A DNA stretch of 53,347 nucleotides from Sulfuricella sp. (GCA_041651995.1 JBAZID010000017.1:1-53347); one strand, 5' to 3'. Numbered from the stretch's first letter, positions 25,008-33,743 are shown. Made by a program: numbers and translations. Notes: generated by a model from the letters alone, not told the origin.

Positions 25008-27902
25008 TTACTGGCAGGCTTCGCATTCCTCGAAACCTTCATCGCCGGGGCGCATGGTGCATGCCTTGCCGGCAATTTCCGGCTCCGGCAGATTCATTGC
25101 ACCCATGCCGCCGCTTAAGCCCCCGCCAACCGGCACCGCGTTGAGTTCCCCGCCCTTGCCGGTGGATTTCTCGGCACTGGTGGCGCCCAGGGTGCGCAGG
25201 TAGTAGGTGGTCTTGAGGCCGCGCAGCCAGGCCAGCTTGTAGGTGTCGTCGAGCTTCTTGCCGGAGGCACCGGCCATGTAAATGTTGAGACTCTGCGCCT
25301 GGTCGATCCACTTCTGGCGGCGCGAGGCGGCTTCCACCAGCCACTTGGGCTCCACTTCGAAGGCGGTGGCGTAGAGCTGGCGCAGTTCCGCAGGCACGCG
25401 GTCGATTTTTGCCAGCGAGCCGTCAAAGTATTTCAGATCGCCGATCATCACCTCGTCCCACATGCCCAGCTGCTTCAGGTCGCGCACCAGGTACTGGTTG
25501 GCCACGGTGAATTCGCCCGAGAGGTTGGATTTCACGTAGATGTTCTGGTAGGTCGGCTCGATCGAGGCCGACACGCCGACGATGTTGGCGATGGTGGCGG
25601 TCGGCGCGATTGCCAGGCAGTTGGAGTTGCGCATGCCGTGTTTCTTGATGCGGCTCCTGAGCTTGTCCCAGTCAAGGGTGACGGACTGATCCACTTCCAG
25701 ATAGCCGCCGCGCTGCTCCAGCAACAGCTGGTTGCTGTCGTGCGGCAGGATGCCCTTGTCCCACAGGCTGCCGCTGAAGCTGCTGTAGCGGCCGCGCTCC
25801 TGGGCCAGCTCGCTGGAAGCCCAGTAGGCGTAATAGGCCACCGCTTCCATGGAGCGGTCGGCGAATTCCACCGCCGTCTCGGAGCTGTAGGGAATGCGCA
25901 GGCTCAGCAGGCAATCCTGGAAACCCATGATGCCCATGCCCACTGGACGGTGCTTGAGGTTGGAATTGCGCGCCTTGCCCACGGCGTAGAAGTTCACGTC
26001 CACCACGTTGTCCAGCATGCGCATGGCGGTGGCGATGGTGCGCTTGAGCTTGTCGTGATCGAGCTGGCCGTCTTTCAGGTGATTCACCAGATTCACCGAA
26101 CCGAGGTTGCACACCGCGATCTCGTGCTCGTTGGTGTTGAGGGTGATCTCGGTACACAGGTTGGAGCTGTGCACCACGCCCACGTGCTGCTGCGGGCTGC
26201 GCACGTTGCACGGATCCTTGAAAGTGATCCAGGGATGGCCGGTTTCGAACAGCATGGAGAGCATCTTGCGCCACAGTTGCAGCGCGGGAATTTTCTTGAA
26301 CAGCTTCAGTTCGCCGCGCGCGGCCTTGTCCTCGTAGGCGGTGTAAGCGGCCTCGAAATCCATGCCGAAACGGTCGTGCAGGTCGGGCACGTCGTTGGGC
26401 GAGAACAGGGTCCAGTCCTGGTTTTCCATCACGCGCTTCATGAACAGGTCGGGAATCCAGTTTGAAGTGTTCATGTCGTGGGTGCGGCGGCGGTCGTCGC
26501 CGGTGTTCTTGCGCAGTTCCAGGAACTCTTCCATGTCGAGGTGCCAGGTTTCCAGGTAGGCGCACACCGCTCCTTTTCTTTTACCGCCCTGGTTCACCGC
26601 CACGGCGGTGTCGTTGACCACCTTGAGGAAGGGGATCACGCCCTGCGATTTGCCGTTGGTGCCCTTGATGCGGGCGCCCAGCGCGCGCACGTTGGTCCAG
26701 TCGTTGCCCAGGCCGCCGGCGAACTTCTGCAGCATGGCGTTTTCCTTGATGGCCTGGTAGATGCCGTCGAGGTCGTCGGAAACGGTAGTCAGGTAGCAGG
26801 AGGAAAGCTGGCTGTGGCGCGTGCCGGAATTGAACAGCGTGGGTGTCGAGCTCATGAAGTCGAAGCTGGAAAGCACGTTGTAGAACTCGATGGCGCGCGC
26901 TTCGCGGTCGATCTCGTTCAAGGACAGGCCCATCGCCACGCGCATGAAGAAGGCTTGCGGCAACTCGATGCGCGACTCTTCGATATGCAGAAAATAGCGG
27001 TCGTACAGGGTTTGCAGGCCGAGGTAGCCGAACTGGTTATCGCGCTCCACCTTGAGCGCGGCGCCCAGGCGCGCCAGATCGAACTGTTGCAGCTTCTCGT
27101 CCAGCAGTTCCGCCGCCACGCCTTTCTTGATGTATTCCGGGAAATATTCGGCATAGCGCGTGGCCATGTCGCTCTGCGGCACTTCCTCGCCCAGCACTTC
27201 GTGGCGGATGGTGTTGAGCAGCAGGCGCGCGGTGACGAAGGAATAGGCCGGCTCCTTCTCGATCAGGGAGCGCGCGGAAAGGATCACGGACTTGCGCACC
27301 TCGTCCATCGGCACGCCGTCATACAGGTCGCGCAAAGTCGGCTCGATGATGGCCTTGGCGCTCACCTGCTCGCCCAGGCCGATACAGGCGGATTCCACCA
27401 GGGTGGCCAGTTTTGCCGCGTCGAGCGGCACGCGCACGCCGTTTTCAACGGCATGCATCGTGGCTTCGGCCGTTGCCGGCGCCTTTGCCGCGGCCTGGGC
27501 GCGTTCCTGGGAGCGCTTCTCGCGGTACAGCACGTAGGCGCGCGCCACGTCGTGCTCGCCGGAGCGCATCAGGGACAGTTCCACCTGATCCTGGATATCC
27601 TCGATGTGGAAAGTGCCGCCGTGCGGCTGGCGGCGCATCAGCGCATTCACCACCGCCAGGGTCAGCGCTTCCACCTGCTCGCGAATCCGCGCCGAAGCCG
27701 CAGCCTGGCCGCCATGGACGGCGATAAACGCTTTGGTCATGGCGATGGCGATCTTGGCCGGCTCGAAAGGAACCACCCCGCCATTGCGGCGGATGATCCT
27801 GTAATCGGCGTAGGAAACTTCCGCAGCGGACGAGGCAGCCTGGGCGCCAAAATTCGAAGCCGGGAAGGAAGGGCTAGAAATAGTATCAGTAGCCAGTTGC
27901 AT
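25008..27902 (-). CDS. nrdA: Class Ia ribonucleotide reductase alpha subunit NrdA
   Basis: Catalytic subunit reducing ribonucleoside diphosphates. 964 residues, long for E. coli-type NrdA (about 760) but normal for the N-terminally extended betaproteobacterial form. An ATP-cone starts at about residue 35 (YRIIRRNGGVVPFEPAKIAIAMTKAF). Active-site segments are SSNLCTEI, AVCNLGSVNL (N, C and nearby E) and SNCLAIAPTATIANIVGVSASIEP. The C-terminal redox shuttle CEACQ is the expected cysteine pair. NrdR-like boxes lie upstream. NrdB follows. Confidence 0.96.
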   Translation of the reverse strand: MQLATDTISSPSFPASNFGAQAASSAAEVSYADYRIIRRNGGVVPFEPAKIAIAMTKAFIAVHGGQAAASARIREQVEALTLAVVNALMRRQPHGGTFHIEDIQDQVELSLMRSGEHDVARAYVLYREKRSQERAQAAAKAPATAEATMHAVENGVRVPLDAAKLATLVESACIGLGEQVSAKAIIEPTLRDLYDGVPMDEVRKSVILSARSLIEKEPAYSFVTARLLLNTIRHEVLGEEVPQSDMATRYAEYFPEYIKKGVAAELLDEKLQQFDLARLGAALKVERDNQFGYLGLQTLYDRYFLHIEESRIELPQAFFMRVAMGLSLNEIDREARAIEFYNVLSSFDFMSSTPTLFNSGTRHSQLSSCYLTTVSDDLDGIYQAIKENAMLQKFAGGLGNDWTNVRALGARIKGTNGKSQGVIPFLKVVNDTAVAVNQGGKRKGAVCAYLETWHLDMEEFLELRKNTGDDRRRTHDMNTSNWIPDLFMKRVMENQDWTLFSPNDVPDLHDRFGMDFEAAYTAYEDKAARGELKLFKKIPALQLWRKMLSMLFETGHPWITFKDPCNVRSPQQHVGVVHSSNLCTEITLNTNEHEIAVCNLGSVNLVNHLKDGQLDHDKLKRTIATAMRMLDNVVDVNFYAVGKARNSNLKHRPVGMGIMGFQDCLLSLRIPYSSETAVEFADRSMEAVAYYAYWASSELAQERGRYSSFSGSLWDKGILPHDSNQLLLEQRGGYLEVDQSVTLDWDKLRSRIKKHGMRNSNCLAIAPTATIANIVGVSASIEPTYQNIYVKSNLSGEFTVANQYLVRDLKQLGMWDEVMIGDLKYFDGSLAKIDRVPAELRQLYATAFEVEPKWLVEAASRRQKWIDQAQSLNIYMAGASGKKLDDTYKLAWLRGLKTTYYLRTLGATSAEKSTGKGGELNAVPVGGGLSGGMGAMNLPEPEIAGKACTMRPGDEGFEECEACQ

Positions 27903-27981
27903 AGGGTTGAATCCTCCTTGTTTTTGTTCGTTTTACGAACAGGTTATCCGGCTCTTATCCACAACATATCCAGTGAGATAT

Positions 27982-28028
27982 CCACAACATATTGTGTTTG
28001 GCCATTAATATTTCACTAATTCTAGTGA
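27982..28028 (-). promoter_or_regulatory. NrdR-like operator pair upstream of nrdA
   Basis: CCACAACATATTGTGT (27982-27997) matches the NrdR-box pattern ACACWATATATWGTGT at 14 of 16 positions. TCACTAATTCTAGTGA (28013-28028) matches at 11 and is a clean palindrome. Their centres are 31 bp apart, the spacing known for paired NrdR boxes. A weaker copy (CCACAACATATCCAGT) lies at 27959-27974. Confidence 0.7.
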
Positions 28029-28132
28029 GCAGGTTGACAAAATGCAACTTTATTTTCACATTCATCCGTCATCGCCCGAACCCTTCATGGCGCCCCTGGC
28101 ATGCGGTTGTAAATCACGCCCCGGCGGGCTAA

Positions 28133-28441
28133 TCTGGGCCTGCAAACTCAGCCGGACGCTGGCAAAGCCTGGACGACAGCTACAAGGTGAACGCACGCAT
28201 CATCACTGCCAGCCTGGACAAGGCGGTCAAGCTGCCGGTCAGCGCCCTGTTCCGCGCCGGGGACCAATGGGCGGTATTCGTGGTCAGCGATGGCAGGGCG
28301 GCAAAAAGAATCGTGAAACGTTCCCGCCGCGGCGCAACGGAAGCAGTGGTGCAGGAAGGATTGAAGGTAGGCGAGAAAGTCATCGTCCACCCAGGCGACA
28401 GCGTCAGTGACGACAGGCAGGCCATGGAGCGCCAGAAATAA
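28133..28441 (+). pseudogene. C-terminal remnant of an RND efflux membrane-fusion protein
   Basis: The frame is blocked by a TAA at 28130 and lacks a credible start. It encodes a segment like the last quarter of RND/HlyD-type periplasmic adaptors (DDSYKVNARIITASLDKAVKLPVSALFRAGDQWAVFVV, then VVQEGLKVGEKVIVHPGD). The coiled-coil and lipoyl portions and the pump gene are absent. It borders a REP-rich accessory patch, consistent with decay by deletion. Confidence 0.65.
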
Positions 28442-28504
28442 CCACAAGGCGGAAGCTTGCCGCGGAACAGGATATGGCGTTTAATCCATCCATCATAATT
28501 CCAT

Positions 28505-28658
28505 GTAGGATGGGTGGAGCGCAGCGCAACCCATCAACCGATGATAAAAAAACGACATACTGAAACCGATACAAACGGCAACACCATGGAGGACCCGACG
28601 AGGGGAATGACAATGGGGAGCGGTGATGATGGGTTACGCTGCGCTCCACCCATCCTAC
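28505..28658. repeat. REP pair (BIME-like unit) 1
   Basis: Two inverted REP copies, GTAGGATGGGTGGAGCG... (28505-28536) and its inverse (28627-28658), separated by about 90 bp. The whole unit is repeated in direct orientation at 29165-29315, sharing ACCGATGA, GAAACCGA, ACACCATGG and GGGGAATGAC in the same order. Confidence 0.85.
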
Positions 28659-29158
28659 ACAAGCTTGTTGAAGCTGCGACGATCCTAGTTCTTGCAGGAT
28701 GCGTACCGATTCCCCCTCGCCCAATTCCCATATCTGATGTGCCTACTATTACGAGCACCTCATGCAATGTCACCTTTGTCCGTAAGAAGCAGCTCGCTGG
28801 ATCCGCGCCAAGTCATTTCATTTCGTTGGACAAGCTGACCGTAGCATCACTCGAGGTTGGCGAGTACACCACATTCCCTGTTACGGAAGGTCGTCACTCG
28901 CTTGCCGTGACATGGCGAGTCGGAGATAAACTTTTCGGCGTTGGAGGTTTTGGAGCAGGTGCGGCGGCCTTGGTATGGAGTCCATATACAAAATCAGTTG
29001 AACTGGATTGCAGACCACCAGTTAATTACTTTTTCACGATCACTTCAAAAGCATTTAGCTTGGACGAGAATGACCGCGTGGAGCTCAAACATGTCGAACA
29101 GCTTGACGGAGACTTCATTCTTGAGCGAAATAGATATATCGCACCTGGCTCACATTGA
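28613..29158 (+). CDS. Putative lipoprotein, DUF2846-like, with a start inside REP sequence
   Basis: The coding region contains a lipobox LVLAGC (Cys codon at 28700), followed by PIPPRPIPIS and a beta-rich domain (NVTFVRKKQLAGSAPSHFISLD, YTTFPVTEGRHSLAVTW, PPVNYFFTITSK) that resembles DUF2846-type lipoproteins. The signal-peptide region reads back through REP copy 28627-28658. The only in-frame ATGs (28514-28613) lie in repeat sequence, and none has a convincing Shine-Dalgarno sequence. The true start is uncertain and the gene may be damaged at its 5' end. It is more AT-rich than its neighbours, which suggests transfer. Confidence 0.6.
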   Translation: MGSGDDGLRCAPPILHKLVEAATILVLAGCVPIPPRPIPISDVPTITSTSCNVTFVRKKQLAGSAPSHFISLDKLTVASLEVGEYTTFPVTEGRHSLAVTWRVGDKLFGVGGFGAGAAALVWSPYTKSVELDCRPPVNYFFTITSKAFSLDENDRVELKHVEQLDGDFILERNRYIAPGSH

Positions 29159-29164
29159 GCCCGC

Positions 29165-29315
29165 GTAGGATGGGTGAAGCGCAGCGCAACCCATCAACCG
29201 ATGACAAAGCGGCATGCCGAAACCGACACAAACAACCACACCATGGCGAAATCTATGCGGGGAATGACCATGGTGATACGTGATGATGGGTTGCGCTACG
29301 CTCCACCCATCCTAC
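29165..29315. repeat. REP pair (BIME-like unit) 2
   Basis: Direct repeat of the unit at 28505-28658, with REP copies at 29165-29196 and, inverted, 29284-29315. It ends 25 bp before the RAYT transposase start. Two such units bracket the lipoprotein gene. Confidence 0.85.
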
Positions 29316-29340
29316 AGGCCTTGGAACAAACGCCAACCCC

Positions 29341-29877
29341 ATGACCGACTACCGTCGCAATTTCATCCCTGGCGGGAGCTACTTTTTCACTGTCGCCCTG
29401 GCGGAGAGGTCAGGCCGTCTGTTGACGGACAACATCGAATTGTTCCGGCACGCGGTGGTGGATGTGAAACGTGAATTGCCTTTGGGTCTGATTGCCATGG
29501 TGGTGTTGCCGGAACATCTGCATTGCGTGTGGACCCTGCCCGCAGGCGATGCCGACTATCCGACGCGCGGGAAGAAGATCAAGGCGGCTTTCTCGCGCGG
29601 CTTGCCCAAGGAAGAGCACCGCTCGGCGAGCCGCGCTGCGAAAGGCGAACGTGGCATCTGGCAGCGCCGCTACTGGGAGCACACCTTGCGCAACGATGAT
29701 GATCTGCGCCGGCATGTGGATTACATTCATTACAACCCGGTCAAACACGGCCATGTGCGTTGCGTGAAGGAATGGCCGTATTCGTCTTTTCACCACTATG
29801 TCCGGCGCGGGGTATATTCCGAGGATTGGGCGGGGGGCGGGCTTGGCTTGGGGAATGATTATGGGGAGATGGGGTGA
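29341..29877 (+). mobile_element. REP-associated tyrosine transposase (RAYT, Y1/HUH family)
   Basis: 178-residue single-strand DNA transposase-like protein thought to mobilise or maintain REP palindromes. Diagnostics are N-terminal YRRNFIPGGSYFFTVALAER, the HUH metal motif H59-L60-H61 in LPEHLHCVWTLP, GIWQRRYWEHTLRNDDDL and the catalytic-tyrosine helix HVDYIHYNPVKHG (Y128 or Y131). The gene is intact. A REP unit ends 25 bp upstream, and another REP copy begins one base after its stop, the classic RAYT arrangement. Confidence 0.93.
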
Positions 29878-29909
29878 TGATGGGTTTCGCTGCGCTTCAC
29901 CCATCCTAC
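29878..29909 (-). repeat. REP palindrome downstream of the RAYT gene
   Basis: Sixth copy of the GTAGGATGGGT family in the window. It abuts the transposase stop codon and lies in the same orientation as the copy just upstream of the gene (29284-29315). Confidence 0.85.
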
Positions 29910-29934
29910 ATGCGCCGGCATTAAGGCTTACGAT

Positions 29935-30414
29935 ATGGCCATGAACCTGACCATTCAGAGAGCAACCATCAGCGATGCGCCCGGAGTAGCCATCATGGCT
30001 GGCGAACTGCTGAATGAAATCATGAGTACGATTGGCGTACAGGCCTTTAATTTCAGCCTTGAAGAAACCACGGCCAGGCTCAAGGATTTCATCGCGCGGG
30101 AGAAATATTTCGTGTTTGTTGCCCTGAGCGGAGATGCCGGGCCGCTCGGCTTCATTGCGCTGACTGAAAGCCACGCCTTGTATGCCGAAGGGGCCTTTGG
30201 CACCATCCCGGAGCTTTTTGTCCGTCCGGAATTTCGCTCGCAAAACGTGGGGCTGCGCCTGGTGGAACAGGCCAGGATTTTCGGCGCTGCGCGCGGCTGG
30301 AAGCGCCTGGAAGTGACCACCCCGCCCCTCCCGCAGTTCGACAAAACACTGGCGTTTTACGAGCGCGAGGGGTTCGCCATTACGGGTGGGCGCAAGTTGA
30401 AGGTGGTTTTGTGA
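29935..30414 (+). CDS. GNAT-family N-acetyltransferase
   Basis: 159-residue acetyl-CoA-dependent transferase fold. The acetyl-CoA loop is PELFVRPEFRSQNVGLRLVEQA (the usual R/Q-x-x-G-x-G is relaxed to RSQNVG). The C-terminal GNAT strand-helix FYEREGFAITGG is clear. ATG codons at 29935 and 29941 are both possible. The acceptor is unknown. It stands alone between the RAYT patch and a flavin reductase gene. Confidence 0.85.
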   Translation: MAMNLTIQRATISDAPGVAIMAGELLNEIMSTIGVQAFNFSLEETTARLKDFIAREKYFVFVALSGDAGPLGFIALTESHALYAEGAFGTIPELFVRPEFRSQNVGLRLVEQARIFGAARGWKRLEVTTPPLPQFDKTLAFYEREGFAITGGRKLKVVL

Positions 30415-30494
30415 ACAGCCTTTCCTTGCCCTGGGCGTTGGACTTTTGGAGCAGGGAATGTTGACATCCATCGCCGTCGAAAGGGAGTGACGCC

Positions 30495-31031
30495 ATGAGC
30501 AAGAAATCCTTTCCGCTCTCCAAGGTTTATGGCCTGCTTGAGCCGGGGCCGGTCGTCATGATTACGACCGCTGTCGATGGACGCACGAATATCATGACCC
30601 AGTCGTGGCACACCATGATCGAGTTTGAGCCGCCGCTGGTGGGTTGCGTCATCAGCAATCGCAACCACTCCTTCGGTCTGCTCTTGGCAAGCAGGGAATG
30701 CGTCATCAACATCCCGACCGTGGAGATCGCCGAAAAGGTCGTGGGATGCGGCAATACGTCGGGGGCGAGCATCAACAAGTTCGAGAGGTTCGGCCTCACG
30801 CCCAGGCCAGCTGCGCTGGTCGGCGCGCCGCTCATAGCCGAGTGCCATGCCAATCTCGAATGCCGGGTGGCCGACACCAGCATGGTGGACAAATACGGCC
30901 TGTTCGTCCTTGAGGTCATCCAGGCTTGGATCGACCCTGCGGTAAAAAACCCGAAGACGATTCATCATCTTGGCAGCGGCAATTTCATGGTTGCCGGTGA
31001 CAGGATCAAGCTGGAATCAGGGATGAAGTAG
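30495..31031 (+). CDS. Flavin reductase-like (split-barrel FMN-binding) protein
   Basis: 178 residues of the flavin reductase domain family: PGPVVMITTAVDGRTNIMTQSWHTMIEFEPPLVGCVIS at the FMN-binding edge, then HSFGLLLASRECVINIP and GLFVLEVIQAWIDP. Such proteins use FMN for flavin or small-molecule reduction. AAGGGAG precedes the ATG. No partner monooxygenase is nearby. Confidence 0.88.
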   Translation: MSKKSFPLSKVYGLLEPGPVVMITTAVDGRTNIMTQSWHTMIEFEPPLVGCVISNRNHSFGLLLASRECVINIPTVEIAEKVVGCGNTSGASINKFERFGLTPRPAALVGAPLIAECHANLECRVADTSMVDKYGLFVLEVIQAWIDPAVKNPKTIHHLGSGNFMVAGDRIKLESGMK

Positions 31032-31101
31032 CGCCAGAATCCCTCCCTTCCGCGTCCAATGCCTCTATAATTGGCCCTTGATCCAATCTTCGCCTGCGAC
31101 C

Positions 31102-31956
31102 ATGAAAAATACCGCGACCCTGCTGATCAGCTGCCCCGACCGCAAAGGTCTGGTGGCGACCATCGCCGAATTCCTCTACCGCCATAACGCCAACATCCTG
31201 CATGCCGACCAGCACCAGGATAGCGAAAACAAGCTGTTCCTGATGCGGGTGGAGTGGGACCTGGAAGAATTCAATCTCGAAATTTCCGATTTCGAGCGCC
31301 TGTTTGCGCCCATCGCCGCGCAGTTCGAGATGCAGTGGCGGCTGGCCCTTTCCAGCCACCGCCCGAAAGTGGCGATTTTCGTCTCGCGCTACGACCACTG
31401 CCTGGCCGACCTGCTCTACCGCCATCAGGCCGGTGAGCTGCACTGCGAGATTCCGCTCATCATCAGCAACCACGCCGATAACAAGTGGCTGGCGGATGCC
31501 TACCACATCCCATTCCAGCACATCGAGGTACTCAAGGACTCCAAGGCTGAGGCCGAGAAAACCCAGCTCGCCCTGCTGCGCCACCACCATGTGGAACTGG
31601 TGATACTGGCCCGCTACATGCAGGTGCTGTCGCATGACTTCATCCGCCACTACCCTAACCGCATCATCAATATCCACCACTCCTTCCTGCCCGCCTTCAA
31701 CGGCGCCAAGCCCTACCACCGCGCGTTCGAACGGGGCGTGAAGCTGATCGGGGCGACCAGCCATTACGTGACGGAAGTGCTGGACGACGGCCCGATCATC
31801 GAGCAGGACGTGGCGCGGGTTTCGCATCGCGACTCGCTCGACTACCTGATCCGCAAAGGCGCGGATCTGGAGAAGATCGTGCTATCGCGCGCCGTGCGCT
31901 GGCACATCGAGAACCGCGTGCTGGTCTATGCCAACAAGACGGTGGTGTTTGATTGA
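31102..31956 (+). CDS. purU: Formyltetrahydrofolate deformylase PurU
   Basis: Hydrolyses 10-formyl-THF to formate and THF, balancing one-carbon pools. 284 residues from ATG 31102. An N-terminal ACT domain (TLLISCPDRKGLVATIAEFLYRHNANIL) is followed by the formyltransferase fold with NIHHSFLPAF (catalytic N-x-H) and the aspartate in GATSHYVTEVLDDGPIIEQD. It is monocistronic. Its stop is seven bases from a GTAGGGTGCAAT palindrome shared with convergent ampD. Confidence 0.96.
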   Translation: MKNTATLLISCPDRKGLVATIAEFLYRHNANILHADQHQDSENKLFLMRVEWDLEEFNLEISDFERLFAPIAAQFEMQWRLALSSHRPKVAIFVSRYDHCLADLLYRHQAGELHCEIPLIISNHADNKWLADAYHIPFQHIEVLKDSKAEAEKTQLALLRHHHVELVILARYMQVLSHDFIRHYPNRIINIHHSFLPAFNGAKPYHRAFERGVKLIGATSHYVTEVLDDGPIIEQDVARVSHRDSLDYLIRKGADLEKIVLSRAVRWHIENRVLVYANKTVVFD

Positions 31957-31962
31957 TTGACT

Positions 31963-31997
31963 GTAGGGTGCAATAACCAGCGGGCATTGCACCCTAC
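31963..31997. repeat. Palindrome of the GTAGGGTGCAAT family
   Basis: GTAGGGTGCAAT (31963-31974) and its exact inverse (31986-31997) with an 11-base loop, between the convergent purU and ampD stops. There is no T-run, so it looks REP-like rather than a plain terminator, though it may stop transcription in both directions. Confidence 0.75.
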
Positions 31998-32006
31998 TGC
32001 TGACCG

Positions 32007-32546
32007 CTAACTGCTTACCGCTTCCAGATACCGCTCCCACGCGAACAGCGGCCCCGGGTCGGTCTTGCGGTCGGGCGCGATGTGGTGGTGGCCGGTGATG
32101 TCCTCGATGGGGTAGGCCTGTTTCAGCGCCTTGGTCAGTTCGGCCAGTTTCTCGTACTGAATATCCTCGTAGGCATCGAAATCGCTGCCTTCCAGTTCGA
32201 TGCCGATGGAAAAATCATTGCAGCGCTCGCGCTCCTTCCATCTTGAAATGCCCGCGTGCCAGGCGCGCAGGTTGCAGGAAACGAACTGGATGATTTCACC
32301 GTCGCGGCGGATGAAAAAATGGCTGGATACCTTCAGGTCTGCAATCGCACGATAATATTCGTGGGCACCGGGATCGAGGCGGTTGGTGAAGAATTCGATC
32401 ACGCCATCCCCGCCGTATTCGCGTGGCGGCAGGCTGATGTTGTGGATCACCAGCAGGGTAACCGGCTCTTCTGGAGGCCGTTCATCGAAGTTGGGGGAAG
32501 GGATGAAGCGCACCCCTTTCAAAAATCCTGACCGATCTATTTCCAC
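32007..32546 (-). CDS. ampD: 1,6-anhydro-N-acetylmuramyl-L-alanine amidase AmpD
   Basis: Cytosolic zinc amidase in muropeptide recycling. 179 residues. The zinc ligands are the H35 of VIHNIS, a histidine of GHHHIAPDRKTDPG (about 153-155) and D163. Substrate loop segments are SLPPREYGG and CNLRAWHAGISRWKERERCNDFSIGIELEG. It stands as a single gene, divergent from the cation antiporter. No ampE or ampR/ampC neighbours. Confidence 0.96.
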   Translation of the reverse strand: MEIDRSGFLKGVRFIPSPNFDERPPEEPVTLLVIHNISLPPREYGGDGVIEFFTNRLDPGAHEYYRAIADLKVSSHFFIRRDGEIIQFVSCNLRAWHAGISRWKERERCNDFSIGIELEGSDFDAYEDIQYEKLAELTKALKQAYPIEDITGHHHIAPDRKTDPGPLFAWERYLEAVSS

Positions 32547-32633
32547 TATTCACTCTCTCAATCTGACAAAAACGCATTTAGCGCAAGGGACTCGAAAGCC
32601 GCTATCAGGCGCATTATATCCCGCCCGGGACGG

Positions 32634-32642
32634 TGTTATAAT
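32634..32642 (+). promoter_or_regulatory. Extended -10 promoter of the antiporter gene
   Basis: TGTTATAAT (TGn-TATAAT) ends 33 bp before the ATG at 32676. No strong -35 is seen at 17 bp, typical for extended -10 promoters. Confidence 0.5.
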
Positions 32643-32675
32643 CGCGGCACTTCAATCAACCGGTCCGCCCTCCCC

Positions 32676-33677
32676 ATGATTTTCGCCGAACTTTTTCTTA
32701 TGCTCGTCATCATCCTCGTCGCGGCGGAAGTGTTCACCAACGCGCTCGAACATCTGGGCGAAAAGCTGAAAATTTCCGAAGGCGTCACCGGATCGCTGTT
32801 CGCCGCGGTGGGCACGGCCTTGCCGGAAACGCTGGTGCCGCTGCTGGCGATTTTCGCCGGCACCACCAGCGCCCACGTCAACGAGGAAATCGGCGTCGGC
32901 GCGATTCTGGGCGCGCCGCTGATGCTTTCCACTCTTTCCATTTTCCTGATGGCCATGGCCGTGTTGAAGAAACGCGGCTGGCAGGGTCATCTCACGCCGG
33001 AGCACACCGGCCTGACGCGCGATCTCAACTTCTTTCTCGCCGCCTTTTCGCTTTCCGCCATCGCCCTGTTCGTGCCGCATGAAACCCCGCTGTTCCGCGC
33101 CCTGCTGGCTTTCGCCATGGTGATGATCTATTTCATCTACATCATGCTCACGCTGCGCGCCTCGGCACACCTGGTCAAGGAAGGCCACGCCACGGAAGCG
33201 GAAGGCAAGATGATGCTGTGCAAGCTCGGCCTGCCGGAAAACATGCTGATCATCCTGGTCCAGATGGCACTGGGCCTGGGCCTGCTGGTGGCGGGCGCCA
33301 AGGGCTTCATTCACGGCGTGGATGGCGCCTCGCAAATCCTCGGCATTTCGCCCCTGCTGCTGTCGCTGCTGATCATTCCGATCGCCACCGAGCTGCCGGA
33401 AAAAGTCAACAGCATCCTGTGGATCCGCCGCCACAAGGACACCCTGGCCTTCGGCAACATTACCGGCGCGATGGTATTCCAGGGCACCCTGCTGCCGGCC
33501 ATCGGCATCATGCTCACCCCCTGGGCGCCGCAGCGCGAGGTGCTGGCCGGCATCATCATCACCCTGATCGCCGCCACCTGGCTGCGCTGGATGTCCTCGC
33601 GCGGCCAGCTGCGGGTCTGGCACCTGGTCTTCAATGGCGCGCTGTATGTGACTTACCTCGGTATCGTGCTGGCTTGA
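32676..33677 (+). CDS. Sodium/calcium-exchanger-family membrane protein
   Basis: 333-residue CaCA-superfamily antiporter with about ten membrane helices in two inverted halves. The alpha-repeat signatures are visible: EGVTGSLFAAVGTALPETLVPLLAIF (about 35-60) and SPLLLSLLIIPIATELPEKVNSILWI (about 225-250), each with the acidic residue that binds the cation. The ion specificity cannot be read directly. A GCTCACCGC repeat follows the stop. Confidence 0.9.
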   Translation: MIFAELFLMLVIILVAAEVFTNALEHLGEKLKISEGVTGSLFAAVGTALPETLVPLLAIFAGTTSAHVNEEIGVGAILGAPLMLSTLSIFLMAMAVLKKRGWQGHLTPEHTGLTRDLNFFLAAFSLSAIALFVPHETPLFRALLAFAMVMIYFIYIMLTLRASAHLVKEGHATEAEGKMMLCKLGLPENMLIILVQMALGLGLLVAGAKGFIHGVDGASQILGISPLLLSLLIIPIATELPEKVNSILWIRRHKDTLAFGNITGAMVFQGTLLPAIGIMLTPWAPQREVLAGIIITLIAATWLRWMSSRGQLRVWHLVFNGALYVTYLGIVLA

Positions 33678-33681
33678 GTAT

Positions 33682-33743
33682 GGTGAGCGGTAAGCGGTGA
33701 GCGGTGAGCGGTAACTGCTCACCGCTTACCGCTCGCTGCTCAC
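33682..33743. repeat. GTGAGCGGTAAGC inverted-repeat cluster
   Basis: Tandem GTGAGCGGTAAGCGGTGAGC-like units (33683-33711) face the inverse GCTCACCGCTTACCGCTC (33717-33734). A related single CTAACTGCTTACCGCTTCC lies at 32008-32026. It sits between the antiporter stop and glgP. Confidence 0.7.
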
